Shown here: positions 26,378 to 36,230 of the stretch, piece by piece
Position numbering within the stretch: the first letter of the stretch is position 1
Layout: every line of letters starts with the position of its first letter
Assembly (NCBI GenBank): GCA_026400535.1
Contig: JAPLOU010000048.1
Coordinates: forward strand, 1-64,000
Length of the DNA stretch: 64,000 nucleotides
Direction: 5' to 3'
DNA from: Hyphomicrobiales bacterium
Lineage (GTDB): Bacteria; Pseudomonadota; Alphaproteobacteria; Rhizobiales; Beijerinckiaceae
The notes under the pieces: generated by a model
Database searches by the model: none
What the model saw: the letters and a program-made list of their open reading frames with translations, nothing else
Told to the model about the DNA's origin: nothing
Made by a program: the position numbers and the translations under genes

Positions 26378-27295
26378 CTAGCGATCAGGAACAAAAGGCG
26401 TGCCGAGCGATGCCGGCGCTGTCTTCTGGCCGCCCCGACGGCGCATGATGATGACGAGCGCAAGGATCGTCACCAGATAAGGCAGGGCCGCCATGAACTG
26501 CGACGGGACTTTTACGCCAGCGCCCTGGGCGTGAAGCTGCAGGATTGTGATGCCGCCGAAAAGATACGCGCCAGCCAGGACCCGCCACGGACGCCACGAG
26601 GCGAAGACAACGATGGCAAGCGCGATCCAGCCGCGGCCTGCGGTCATGCCCGGTGACCAGAAGGGCGTGTAGACAAGGCTGAGATAGGCCCCAGCCAGCC
26701 CGGCGCAGCCCCCCCCGAACAGGATCGCCAGAAGCCGGATCTTCAGAACGGGATAACCCAGCGCGTGGGCCGAGGCGTGGTTTTCGCCGCAGGCGCGCAG
26801 GACAAGCCCGGGCTTGCTGCGGGCCAGAAACCACCATACGCCGATCACGAGCGCGAAGGAGGCATAGACGAACGGGTCCTGCCCGAACAGCGCCTTGCCG
26901 ATGACGGGGATGTCGGTCAGCCCTGGCAGATAAAGCTTCGCCATCTGATCGCGCTTGGCGCCGACGAAGGGCGCGCCGATGACGCCGGAGAGACCCAGGC
27001 CGAAAATACTGAGCGCGAGCCCCGACGCAACCTGATTGGCCGCGAGACCAAGCGTCAGGACCGCGAAGATCAGCGACATGGCCATGCCGGCGAGGATGGC
27101 GGCCAGCACGCCGACATAGGAGTTGCCGCTGAGGATCGCAGCGGCGAAGCCGCAGGCGGCCCCCATGATCATCATGCCTTCCATGCCGAGGTTGAGAACG
27201 CCGGAGCGCTCGCAGACGAGCTGTCCGATGGCCCCGATCAGGAGCGGGGTCGAGGCCGTGATGATGGTAAGCAGGATCGCTTCGAACATCGTCAT
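26378..27295 (-). CDS. ABC transporter permease (BmpC/NupQ type)
   Basis: This is one of two inner-membrane permeases of the BMP/nucleoside transporter. The 305-residue product has about eight to nine hydrophobic segments and the family's Gly-rich N-terminus (TPLLIGAIGQLVCERSGVLNLGMEGMMIMGAACGFAAA). SERSGVLNLG-like and GRGWIALAIVVFASWRPWRVLAGAYLFGG segments are typical of the BPD_transp_2 class. Its ATG overlaps the upstream permease stop (4 bases). Confidence 0.92.
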   Translation of the reverse strand: MTMFEAILLTIITASTPLLIGAIGQLVCERSGVLNLGMEGMMIMGAACGFAAAILSGNSYVGVLAAILAGMAMSLIFAVLTLGLAANQVASGLALSIFGLGLSGVIGAPFVGAKRDQMAKLYLPGLTDIPVIGKALFGQDPFVYASFALVIGVWWFLARSKPGLVLRACGENHASAHALGYPVLKIRLLAILFGGGCAGLAGAYLSLVYTPFWSPGMTAGRGWIALAIVVFASWRPWRVLAGAYLFGGITILQLHAQGAGVKVPSQFMAALPYLVTILALVIIMRRRGGQKTAPASLGTPFVPDR

Positions 27296-28374
27296 GCGGC
27301 GGCTCCGCCGGTGCGGACGCGCTCAAACCGGTAATTGAGGACTGCATCGCATGCGAGCACATAGAACAACAGCATGCCCTGAAACACCCGCGTGACGTCG
27401 AGCGGCAGGCGCAGCGATATCTGGGCGTTCTCGCCGCCGATGAAGGTGATGGCCAGCACGACGGCGGCGATGAGGCAGCCGATCGGGTTGAGCCGGCCCA
27501 AAAAGGCCACGATGATGGCCGTAAAGCCGTAACCGGGCGAGACCGAGGGCTGCAAATGACCCATGGTTCCGGAAACCTCGATGATGCCGGCGAGGCCGGC
27601 CAGTGCGCCCGATATGGCGAAGACAGTCCAGGTCAGGCGCTTTTCATCGAAACCCGCAAAGCATGCCGCGCGCGGGGCTGCGCCGACCAGCCGGATTTCG
27701 AAGCCCTTCAGCGTCCGCGCCATCATGATCGCAGCAATCACGACGACGATGATGGCGATTGGCGTGCCGAGGTTGATCCGGCCGTCCGCCATCAGACGCA
27801 TGACCTGCGCGTCCTTGTCAAACATCACCGATTGCGGGAAGTTGAAGCCCTTGGGGTCCCGCCATGGCCCGCGCACGAGCCAGTCGAGCAGCAGTTCCGC
27901 CACATAGACCAGCATCAGGCTGGTCAGGATCTCGTTGACGGCGAGACGCGTCTTGAGGATCGCGGGGATCATGCCAAGGGCTGCGCCGCCGAGCATGCCC
28001 GCCAGCATCATGGCCGGAAACACCCAGGGGTCATTGGCGGCGCCATGGGTGGCGATCGCGACCCAGCCACCGAAGATCGCGCCCATCACGAACTGGCCTT
28101 CGGCTCCGATGTTCCAGTTGTTCGAGAGATAGCACAGCGACAGGCCGACCGAGATCAGGATCAAGGGCGTTGCCTTGACCGCCAGTTCCTGCAGGGCCCA
28201 GCCATCTGAAATCGGTGAGATGAAGTAGACGCCCAGCGCCTTGAGCGGATCAAGCCCGAGCAGCGCAAACATGACGGCGCCGGACAGCAGCGTCAGCGCA
28301 ACCGCGACAAGCGGTGAGACAAGCACCATCCAGGCGGGGGCATCATCGCGACGGGTCAGCACAAGCCGCATCAT
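27292..28374 (-). CDS. ABC transporter permease (BmpB/NupP type)
   Basis: This is the second permease of the nucleoside-type importer. The 360-residue protein has the NWNIGAEGQFVMGAIFGGWVAI block and GGAALGMIPAILKTRLAVNEILTSLMLVYVAELLLDWLV, characteristic of this BPD_transp_2 subgroup. It overlaps by 4 bases both the ATPase upstream and the other permease downstream, indicating coupled translation. Confidence 0.92.
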   Translation of the reverse strand: MMRLVLTRRDDAPAWMVLVSPLVAVALTLLSGAVMFALLGLDPLKALGVYFISPISDGWALQELAVKATPLILISVGLSLCYLSNNWNIGAEGQFVMGAIFGGWVAIATHGAANDPWVFPAMMLAGMLGGAALGMIPAILKTRLAVNEILTSLMLVYVAELLLDWLVRGPWRDPKGFNFPQSVMFDKDAQVMRLMADGRINLGTPIAIIVVVIAAIMMARTLKGFEIRLVGAAPRAACFAGFDEKRLTWTVFAISGALAGLAGIIEVSGTMGHLQPSVSPGYGFTAIIVAFLGRLNPIGCLIAAVVLAITFIGGENAQISLRLPLDVTRVFQGMLLFYVLACDAVLNYRFERVRTGGAAA

Positions 28375-29909
28375 GCTGCTTGATCCACAATGTTGGCTGA
28401 AAAGCCACCCCCGCCCATCAGCAGGCCGACCGCCTCGCGTCTGAGCCCCTCGGTATCCAGTGGCGCCGAAATCCGGCCATGGAAAATCACGGCCATCCGG
28501 TCCGCGATCTCGAACAGCTCATCGAGGTCCTGGCTGATGACAAGCACGGCGGCCCCGGACCGCGACAGGTCGATCAGTGCCTGCCGGATCAGGGACGCGG
28601 CGCCAGCATCCACGCCCCATGTCGGCTGCGAGACGATCAGAAGCCGCGGGTTGCGCAGGATCTCACGCCCGACGATGAACTTCTGCAGATTGCCACCGGA
28701 CAGTGCCTTCGCTTCGGGATCGCGCGGCCCCTTGCGCACATCGAAGGCCTTGACGATACGGTCGACCCAGGCGCGTGTGGCGGCCCTGTCGATCATACCG
28801 CGCCGGACAAAGCCGTTGGTGGCATGGCCCGAAGCCAGGGCGTTGTCCGACAGGCGGAATGACGGGGCGGTGGCATGGCCGAGCCGCTCCTCCGGCACGA
28901 AGGCTCCGCCCATGAGACGGCGTGCATTGATCCCGAGCTGGCCTGTGGCTACGCCGTCGATGCGGATTGTCCCGGCCGTTTCCGCCAGCATCTCGCCGGA
29001 GAGGGCTGCGAACAACTCGTCCTGCCCATTGCCGGCCACGCCGGCAATGCCGAAGACCTCCCCGGCCCTGACCTCGAAGCCTATGTCGCGCAGGCTCGTG
29101 CCATGCGGATCCGGCGATCGCAGCGAGAGGCCGCCAACGGCAAGGCGGACCTCGCCAGCCATGACGAGCCTGTCATGGCGTGCCGGCGCGACCTTGCTGC
29201 CAACCATCATTTCGGCAAGCGAGGCCGCGCTTTCCTGCCGCGGATCGCAGCTGCCGACAACCTTGCCATGGCGCAAGATGGTGGCGCGCTCGCAGATGTG
29301 CCGCACCTCTTCGAGCTTGTGGGAGATATAGAGCACGGAGCACCCTTCGGCCTTCACGCGCTCCAGCGTGGCAAACAGCCCTTCGCACTCCTGTGGCGTC
29401 AGGACCGAGGTCGGCTCGTCAAGGATCAGCAGCCTTGGGTCTTGCATCAGGCAGCGCACGATCTCGATGCGCTGTCGCTCGCCGACCGACAGGCGCCAGA
29501 CCTCGCGGCCGGGCTCGAGCGGCAGGCCATAGGCGCGTGACACCTCTGCCAGCCGGGCGGCGACCCTGGTCACCGGTTCATCGCCATTGAGCGCGAGCGC
29601 CACGTTCTCGGCAACGGTCAGCGCATCGAACAGCGAAAAGTGCTGGAAGACCATGCCGATGCCGCGCTGGCGGGCCTCTGCCGGGTTGTGCAGGCTGAAC
29701 GGAGCGCCCTGCCAGAGCAGGGTTCCCTCGGTTGGCTGCAGAAGGCCGTAGAGAATCTTGACCAGCGTCGACTTGCCGGCCCCGTTTTCGCCGAGCAACG
29801 CGTGAACTTCACACTCGGCGACCGAGAGGTCGACATGATCATTCGCCAGCAACGCGCCGAAGCGTTTGACGATGGCTCTGGCCTCTATCAGCGGCGGCGC
29901 GGAAAGCAT
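28371..29909 (-). CDS. ABC transporter ATP-binding protein with two ATPase domains (NupO type)
   Basis: This is a duplicated ATPase energising the BMP/nucleoside importer. The start is chosen at ATG 29909 (MLSAPPLIEARAIVKRFGALLANDHVDL), because the track ORF's first 87 residues are not conserved. The first domain has GENGAGKSTLVKILYG, signature LSVGERQRIEIVRCL and ILDEPTSVLTPQE. The second has a degenerate Walker A (GVAGNGQDEL), signature LSGGNLQKFIVGREI and a Walker B ending VSQPTWGVD in place of the usual Glu (ILVSQPTWG). This degeneracy is normal for the family. The protein has 512 residues. Confidence 0.9.
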   Translation of the reverse strand: MLSAPPLIEARAIVKRFGALLANDHVDLSVAECEVHALLGENGAGKSTLVKILYGLLQPTEGTLLWQGAPFSLHNPAEARQRGIGMVFQHFSLFDALTVAENVALALNGDEPVTRVAARLAEVSRAYGLPLEPGREVWRLSVGERQRIEIVRCLMQDPRLLILDEPTSVLTPQECEGLFATLERVKAEGCSVLYISHKLEEVRHICERATILRHGKVVGSCDPRQESAASLAEMMVGSKVAPARHDRLVMAGEVRLAVGGLSLRSPDPHGTSLRDIGFEVRAGEVFGIAGVAGNGQDELFAALSGEMLAETAGTIRIDGVATGQLGINARRLMGGAFVPEERLGHATAPSFRLSDNALASGHATNGFVRRGMIDRAATRAWVDRIVKAFDVRKGPRDPEAKALSGGNLQKFIVGREILRNPRLLIVSQPTWGVDAGAASLIRQALIDLSRSGAAVLVISQDLDELFEIADRMAVIFHGRISAPLDTEGLRREAVGLLMGGGGFSANIVDQAA

Positions 29910-30087
29910 GGGCGGAGAGGGCCTTGATGACGTGCAAACGGTGTTCGCCTCCACTTCTGCATGAAGTGTGCCCATGTGAAAGGTCCCGGTCGCCAGCATC
30001 AACACCTTGCTGCAGCCAAAGCAGTTTGACAGGGGGGCGGGTTCCGCTCTAACGCCGCTCGAGATTGCCTGAAGGACCGGTCCCATC

Positions 30088-31593
30088 ATGCCGAACCATC
30101 TGTTCGATGCCATCCGTGCCCGCATGCCGGCGCCGCACCGGCCGTTCATCATCCACCCGGATGGCCGCATTCTCAGCTATGGCGGGCTTGACGCCTTGTC
30201 GGCCCAGATGGCCGGCGCCCTGGTCGCGGCGGGCGTCCGTCCTGGTGACCGCGTCGCCGCGCAGGTCGAAAAGAGCGCCAGCGCGCTGATGCTCTACCTC
30301 GGCTGCGTGCGGGCCGGGGCGGTCTTCCTGCCGCTCAACAGCGCCTACACGCTGGCCGAACTCGACTATTTCATCGGCGACGCCGAGCCGGCGCTGATCG
30401 TCTGCGATCCGGGCAAGCGCGAGGGGCTTGCCGCCATTGCGCGCGGCGCTGCTGTCGAGACGCTCGATGCGGCGGGCGAGGGCAGCTTGCTGCAGAAGGC
30501 GAGCGCTTCTGCCTCGGCCTTTGCGGATATCGACCGCGGCTCGGACGATCTCGCCGCCATCCTCTACACTTCCGGCACGACCGGACGCTCGAAGGGGGCC
30601 ATGCTCAGCCATGACAACCTTGCCTCGAACGCCCGAACGCTGGTGGACTGCTGGCGCTTCATGCCGTCGGACGTGCTGCTGCACGCGCTGCCGATCTTCC
30701 ATACGCATGGCCTGTTCGTCGCCACAAACGTGACGCTCATGGCCGGATCGTCGATGATCTTTCTGCCAAGGTTTGATCCGAACCAGATCATGGCGTTGAT
30801 GCCGCGCGCAACCTGCATGATGGGCGTGCCGACGTTCTATGTGCGCCTGCTCGATCATCCCGGCCTGACCAAGGCTGCGACCGCCCACATGCGCCTGTTC
30901 GTATCAGGTTCGGCGCCATTGCTGGCCGATACGCACCGCGCCTGGTCCGACCGGACCGGCCACGCGATCCTTGAACGCTACGGGATGACCGAGACCAACA
31001 TGAACACCTCGAACCCGTATGACGGCGACCGCGTCGCCGGCACGGTGGGCTTCCCGCTGCCCGGCGTCGCGGCACGGGTGACCGATCCGGAGACGGGCAA
31101 GCCGTTGCCGGCCGACGTGATCGGTATGATCGAGGTCAAGGGCCCGAATGTCTTCAAGGGTTACTGGCGCAATCCCGAGAAGACGGCCGCCGAGTTCCGC
31201 CCCGACGGCTTCTTCATCACCGGCGATCTCGGCAAGATCGACGCCAGGGGCTATGTCCACATTGTCGGACGCGGCAAGGACCTGATCATCAGCGGCGGCT
31301 ACAATGTCTATCCGAAGGAGGTTGAAAGCGAGATCGACGCCATGCCGGGTGTGGTCGAAAGCGCCGTGATCGGCCTGCCTCACAAGGATTTCGGTGAGGG
31401 TGTCACGGCTGTAGTGGTCGTGGCCAAAGGCGCGGCGCTGGACGAGGCGGCCATCATCGCGGCCCTGGAGGCGCGGCTCGCCAGGTTCAAGCAGCCCAAG
31501 CGGATCTTCATCGTCGACGATCTGCCGCGCAACACCATGGGCAAGGTGCAGAAGAACGTGCTGCGCGAGATGTATCGAGAGACGTTCGGGTAG
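30088..31593 (+). CDS. matB: Malonyl-CoA synthetase
   Basis: MatB activates malonate with ATP and CoA to malonyl-CoA. The 501-residue ANL-family enzyme begins MPNHLFDAIRARMPAPHRPFI. It has the P-loop YTSGTTGRSKGAM, the HTHGLFVATNVTLMAGSSMIFLPRF block, YGMTETNMNTSNPYDGDRVAGTVGFPLPGV (malonate-specific region), TGDLGKID and the C-terminal catalytic Lys in PRNTMGKVQKN. No matA or matC lies beside it; it is divergent from the nucleoside transporter. Confidence 0.93.
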   Translation: MPNHLFDAIRARMPAPHRPFIIHPDGRILSYGGLDALSAQMAGALVAAGVRPGDRVAAQVEKSASALMLYLGCVRAGAVFLPLNSAYTLAELDYFIGDAEPALIVCDPGKREGLAAIARGAAVETLDAAGEGSLLQKASASASAFADIDRGSDDLAAILYTSGTTGRSKGAMLSHDNLASNARTLVDCWRFMPSDVLLHALPIFHTHGLFVATNVTLMAGSSMIFLPRFDPNQIMALMPRATCMMGVPTFYVRLLDHPGLTKAATAHMRLFVSGSAPLLADTHRAWSDRTGHAILERYGMTETNMNTSNPYDGDRVAGTVGFPLPGVAARVTDPETGKPLPADVIGMIEVKGPNVFKGYWRNPEKTAAEFRPDGFFITGDLGKIDARGYVHIVGRGKDLIISGGYNVYPKEVESEIDAMPGVVESAVIGLPHKDFGEGVTAVVVVAKGAALDEAAIIAALEARLARFKQPKRIFIVDDLPRNTMGKVQKNVLREMYRETFG

Positions 31594-31610
31594 GGCGTTC
31601 CGGAGCACAT

Positions 31611-31645
31611 CCCTCGACGGGCTGAGGATGAGGATCGTGGACAGG
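31611..31645 (+). repeat. Dispersed short repeat, copy 1 (forward)
   Basis: CCCTCGACGGGCTGAGGATG followed by AGGATCGTGG matches other copies at 40676-40705, 40741-40770, 55472-55492, 59508-59540 and 59585-59610. It is intergenic, just after matB. Confidence 0.55.
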
Positions 31646-31784
31646 GGGGGCTGCCAACACAGTCACTTTTGCCGCTCAATCTTCTCCAATCCTTCCGTCG
31701 GGGGACAAACTCCTGGTCCATCCCCTCGCCACGCGCCGCAATTCGTGGTCCACTGACATCACCCATGACTGAGCCTGGACGTCC

Positions 31785-33077
31785 ATGACCGATCTCGCCG
31801 CGCGCGTTTACAACCACACCTGGAAGATCGATCCGATCGTGCGCTCGCTGCTCGATACGGATTTCTACAAGATCCTGATGGCGCAGACGATTTTCCGGCG
31901 CCAACGCAACACCACGGCCCGGTTTGCCCTGATCAACCGGACGACCCGCATAAGGCTGGCCGAGATCATCGACGTGGGTGAATTGCGCGAGCAACTCGAC
32001 CATGTCCGCACCCTCAGGCTGTCGCGCGGCGAAAGTACCTGGCTGCGCGGCAACATGTTCTATGGGCGGCGGCAGATGTTCTCGCCCGACTTCATGGAAT
32101 GGTTCGAGGCGCTGAAGCTGCCGGACTATCACGTGGAGCAGAATGACGGTCAATATGAGCTGACCTTCGACGGGCCTTGGGTCGAGACGACGATGTGGGA
32201 AATCCCGGCCCTGGCGATTATCAATGAACTGCGCTCGCGCGCGGTACTCCGCGGCATGGGCCGCTTCGAATTGCAGGTCCTGTACGCGCGGGCGATGACG
32301 CGGGTCTGGGAGAAGATCACCCGGCTGCAGAAGCTGAAGGACCTGCGCATCGCCGACTTCGGTACACGGCGCCGTCACGGCTTCCTCTGGCAGGACTGGT
32401 GCGTGCAGGCGATGATCGAGGGTCTCGGATCGAACTTTCTGGGGACCTCGAACTGCCTGATCGCGATGCGCCGCGAGGTGGAGGCGATCGGCACCAACGC
32501 CCATGAACTGCCGATGGTCTACTCGGCCCTTGCCGCCAGTGACACGGAACTGGCGCAGGCGCCGTATCAGGTGCTGGCTGACTGGCAGCAGGACTACGAG
32601 GGCAATCTGCGCATCATCCTGCCTGACACATACGGGACGAGCGGGTTTCTCGCCCGCGCGCCGCAATGGATGGATGGCTGGACCGGTATCCGCATTGATT
32701 CCAAGGATCCGATCGCGGGCGGCGATGAGGCGATCGCCTGGTGGAAAGGCCGGGGCGTCGACCCGATGACCAAGCAGGTCATCTTCTCCGACGGACTTGA
32801 CGTCGACAGCATCGAGCAGATCCACGCGCATTTCCACGGCAAGGTGCGCTTCGGCTTCGGCTGGGGCACACTGCTGACGAACGATTTCCGCGGGTTCGCG
32901 CCCGACCGCAGCCTCGATCCGATTTCCGTCGTCTGCAAGGTGGTGTCCGCAAATGGCCGCCCGGCGGTGAAGATTTCGGACAATCCGACAAAGGCCACCG
33001 GCCCCAACGCGGAGATCTCGCGTTATAGGCGGGTGTTCGGGGGCGAAGCGCAGCCGTCGCGGGAAGTGGTGGTGTGA
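31785..33077 (+). CDS. pncB: Nicotinate phosphoribosyltransferase
   Basis: PncB joins nicotinate and PRPP with ATP hydrolysis to nicotinate mononucleotide in NAD salvage. The 430-residue protein begins [34 protein letters not shown]. It carries the active-site [14 protein letters not shown], with the autophosphorylated His within the GTRRRH block, and [10 protein letters not shown]. The C-terminal [36 protein letters not shown] forms the phosphate-binding end. Length fits the prokaryotic type I enzyme. Confidence 0.94.
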   Translation: MTDLAARVYNHTWKIDPIVRSLLDTDFYKILMAQTIFRRQRNTTARFALINRTTRIRLAEIIDVGELREQLDHVRTLRLSRGESTWLRGNMFYGRRQMFSPDFMEWFEALKLPDYHVEQNDGQYELTFDGPWVETTMWEIPALAIINELRSRAVLRGMGRFELQVLYARAMTRVWEKITRLQKLKDLRIADFGTRRRHGFLWQDWCVQAMIEGLGSNFLGTSNCLIAMRREVEAIGTNAHELPMVYSALAASDTELAQAPYQVLADWQQDYEGNLRIILPDTYGTSGFLARAPQWMDGWTGIRIDSKDPIAGGDEAIAWWKGRGVDPMTKQVIFSDGLDVDSIEQIHAHFHGKVRFGFGWGTLLTNDFRGFAPDRSLDPISVVCKVVSANGRPAVKISDNPTKATGPNAEISRYRRVFGGEAQPSREVVV

Positions 33078-33148
33078 CACCCTGCGAAGGTCATGCTTGC
33101 TGACCCTTCGCTCCTCCACTAATGAGCGGGCTTTGCTGGAGTTTTTGA

Positions 33149-33922
33149 ATGGCTGCCTTCTACGAAGCCACCGTGACCGACATCCATCACTGGACCGACC
33201 GGCTGTTTTCGTTCCGCACGACGCGTGATCCGGCCTTCCGTTTCGAGGACGGTCAGTTCGCGATGATCGGGCTTGAGGTCGAGGGGAGAGCGCTGCTGCG
33301 CGCCTATTCGATGGCGAGCCCGAACCATGATGACGGGCTCGAGTTCTTTTCGATCAAGGTGCCGAACGGGCCGCTGACCTCGCGGCTGCAGCATATCAGG
33401 ATCGGGGACACCGTGCTGATCGGCAAGAAGCCGACCGGCACGCTGGTGCAGGACAGCCTGCTGCCGGGGCGCAATCTCTATCTGGTCTCGACTGGAACCG
33501 GCTTTGCGCCCTTTGCCAGCATCGTGCGCGATTTCGCGGTCTATGAGCGTTATGAGAGGATCGTGGCCATCCACGGCTGCCGTGAGGTCGCTGAACTCGG
33601 ATACAGCAAGCACATCATTGACGCCGTCCTGGCCGACGAGTACCTCGGCGAAGCGGCTGCCGGGAAGCTGATCTATTTTCCAACCGTGACGCGTGAGGCC
33701 TTCACCAACACCGGACGGGTGACGACCGCGCTCGAGGACGGCACGATCTCCGCCAAGGCCGGTCTGGCGCCGCTCGATCCGGCGCATGACCGTGTGATGA
33801 TTTGCGGGTCGGAAGCGATGCTGAAGGATCTGGTCGTGCTGATGAAGTTCCGTGGCTTTCGCGAGGGCTCGTCATCCGAGGCCGGCCACTACGTCATCGA
33901 GAAGGCTTTCGTGGAGAAGTGA
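33149..33922 (+). CDS. fpr: Ferredoxin/flavodoxin-NADP+ reductase
   Basis: Fpr passes electrons between NADPH and ferredoxin or flavodoxin via FAD, and supports oxidative stress responses and Fe-S assembly. The 257-residue protein has the FAD-binding RAYSMASPN, the GPLTSRLQHIRIGDTVLIGKKPTGTL block and the NADP-site STGTGFAPFASIVRD with CGSEAMLKDL. The C-terminus HYVIEKAFVEK ends with the extra residues typical of the bacterial subclass. Confidence 0.94.
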   Translation: MAAFYEATVTDIHHWTDRLFSFRTTRDPAFRFEDGQFAMIGLEVEGRALLRAYSMASPNHDDGLEFFSIKVPNGPLTSRLQHIRIGDTVLIGKKPTGTLVQDSLLPGRNLYLVSTGTGFAPFASIVRDFAVYERYERIVAIHGCREVAELGYSKHIIDAVLADEYLGEAAAGKLIYFPTVTREAFTNTGRVTTALEDGTISAKAGLAPLDPAHDRVMICGSEAMLKDLVVLMKFRGFREGSSSEAGHYVIEKAFVEK

Positions 33923-33925
33923 GTG

Positions 33926-35832
33926 TCAGGCTGCCTGCACGGCCTTGCGGGATGCCGCGATCATCTGGAGCGCCACATCAGCAGCCATCGGCCTGGCGAT
34001 CAGGTCGCGTTGCGCTCCTTCGCACCCCATGGATGTGACGAGGTCGAGCTGTGCGGCATGCTCGATGCCCTCTGCGGTGCAGGTCATGCTGATGCTGTTG
34101 GACATCATGACGATGCCGCTCACGATGGTGGCGGCGCGGCTGTCGCTGCATGTGTTGTCGATGTAGCTCTTGTCGATCGTCAGCTTGTCGATCGCCAGGT
34201 CGCGCAGGTGGCCAAAGCGTGAATACCCGGTGCCGAAGTCGTCGAGGGCGATCCGCACACCGGCCTCGCGCAGGTTGTTGAGGGTTTCCCGTGCGTTGTT
34301 GATGTCACGCATGATGGCGGTTTCCGCCACCTCAGCCTCGAAGCGCGCCGGGGGCAATCGGACTTCGGCGAGGATCGTCAGGATTCGCAGACCGGCTGAC
34401 GGCTTGATCAACTGGTCAGCCGACAGGCAAAAAGAGAGATAGAGGTCCTGCTGCCATTCTACGGCCTCCGCCGTAGCCTTGCGCAGGAGAACCTCCGTGA
34501 GCGCCTCCATGAGGCCCAGTTGCTCTGCAATCTCAATGAAAATTCCCGGAGGCACGACGCCGAGGGTCGGGTGCGTCCAGTGTGCGAGGGCCTCGAAACC
34601 GGTGATCTTGCCCCTGACTGTGTCAACGATCGGATGGTAATGCATGTCGAAGGCGTGTTGGCCGATGCCATCCCGCAGGCCCTGCTCAACCTCGACCCTA
34701 TACGTCGCCTTTCTTTCCAGATCGCTGGTGAAGAAGGCGGTGGTGCCGCGCGAAATGGTCTTGGCGTGGTAGAGTGCGGTGTCGGCATGCTCGATCAGCC
34801 GGGGCGGGTCGCCATGGCCATCATAGGCGGCCATGCCGATCGAGACGTCCAGCAGGGCGCTGATGCTGTCATGCGCAAAGTGTGCATCGAACGCGTCGCG
34901 CAGTTCCTCAGCCAGGGCAAGAGCCTCGGTGTCGCTGAATTTTCCGTCCGCGAGCACAGCGAACTCGGCTCCCCCATGCGGGCCACGATGCCCCGGTCGC
35001 CCACCGAGGCGGCCAACCGGCTTGCGACCTGCCTGAGCATGGCATCGCCAACGTGATGTCTATGTGCGTCGTTGATCGGCTTGAAGCTATCAAGGTCCAG
35101 CATCATCATCAGGAATGGTTCCGGCCTGCTGTCATTCCGCTTGCCGTAGCGGACGATGCAGGTGTCGAAAACGCGCTGGTTGGGCAGTCCGGTCAGAGGA
35201 TCTGTGTTCGCCAGCATTGTGGCCGCATCGCGCGCCCTGTCCGCTTCGGCCCTGCTGAAGTCGAGGTCCGAGCGCGATTTGACTATACCGGTGACTGTCT
35301 TGTGCATTTCCCGCAGCAGGAAGACTACCAGACCCGAAACGACGGCGAAAACTGGGGCCAGATGCTGAATGATCCCGTGCCCGGTCAACAGCAGGCCGAG
35401 GATTGTCGGCACTGCAGAAGCTGCAACCACCAGGATGGAGGTCCGAGGCAGGACATAAAGGCACAAGCCGATCGCCGCAGCGAGAAATCAGATCGAGATA
35501 ATGGCCAAAGCCTGCTGGGCGAGATCGCCATATTGCAGCAGCATGAGGCCGATGACTGAGAACGACAGCGACAGGAAAGGGCCGATAACGCCGACCAGCT
35601 TCATCTGCTGTTCCAACTCGGCCTGTGGGATCGCCTCGTTCCGGGACCGTGCCTGCACCCAGTAGACCAGACGCGTTGCAACAACGGATAGAAGGATCAG
35701 CGTACAGATCACGGCAAGCGCATTGGGGGCAGATTTGTGAAAGGCAGAAACCAGAATCAGGGTCACAACGATCACCACCCCGTACAAGACCGGGATCAGG
35801 CGCGTGAGCGCCTTAAACTGCTCCCTTGCCAT
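33926..35832 (-). pseudogene. Membrane GGDEF-EAL protein, disrupted
   Basis: This was a c-di-GMP-type signalling protein. The start MAREQFKALTRLIPVLYG is at 35832 and leads into an N-terminal multi-helix membrane region. An in-frame TGA at 35488-35490 interrupts the helices (ALAIISI-stop-FLAAAIGLCLYV). The GGDEF domain (TDPLTGLPNQRVFD ... DSFKPINDAHRHHVGDAML) then breaks at the active site. In ATGGGGGAGCCGAG, one more G in the run would give MGGAEFAVLADG. Even repaired it would read GGAEF, not GGDEF. The EAL domain continues intact (ITGFEALAHW, DDFGTGYSRFGHL), though the usual VNLS metal Asn is FCLS here. The gene is probably dead or expressed only as fragments. Confidence 0.85.
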
Positions 35833-36230
35833 CGACGGGTCTTGAGGCCTCGACCGTTCCGCTTCGGGGGCTGCGTGGTGAAACATTCCTACAATTCCAA
35901 ATCACTGGAAATGTCCATTGGACGTCGCAAGGTAGCCATTGCGGCCCGCAAAGCCATCTTGTCGAGACAACACGTGTCGAGAGACGTCGGAAGTTTTTTA
36001 TTCGAAACGTGCACTTCCTGAAGAGAAATACTGTTGAAGGTCAATTTTTGGTCAACCAGCGTGACTTGAGACCATGGCTTGTGCGCAAAGCTGGCTACTT
36101 GTTTTCGGCTTTGGTCCGGCACGCCTTCCTGTCCGCCGTTTCCGGCCACCGCCCCAACACAAGCGCGCTTGCGTCCATTCAGTTGCAAGCTATCATCCAT
36201 GTTGGGTCCTTTGTTCGGGGAGAGTTGGAT
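35833..36230. promoter_or_regulatory. Divergent regulatory region before the liv operon
   Basis: I see no gene here. Short dyads are present: TTCCA-N6-TGGAA (35895-35910), GTCCATTGGAC (35913-35923) and two TGTCGAGA copies near 35958-35984. GGGAGAG before ATG 36231 is the ribosome binding site for the binding protein. Operator function is a guess. Confidence 0.4.

Noticed and set aside
31380-33119. 579-codon minus-strand ORF opposite pncB
   Set aside because: A shadow of pncB and the end of matB; no recognisable domain.
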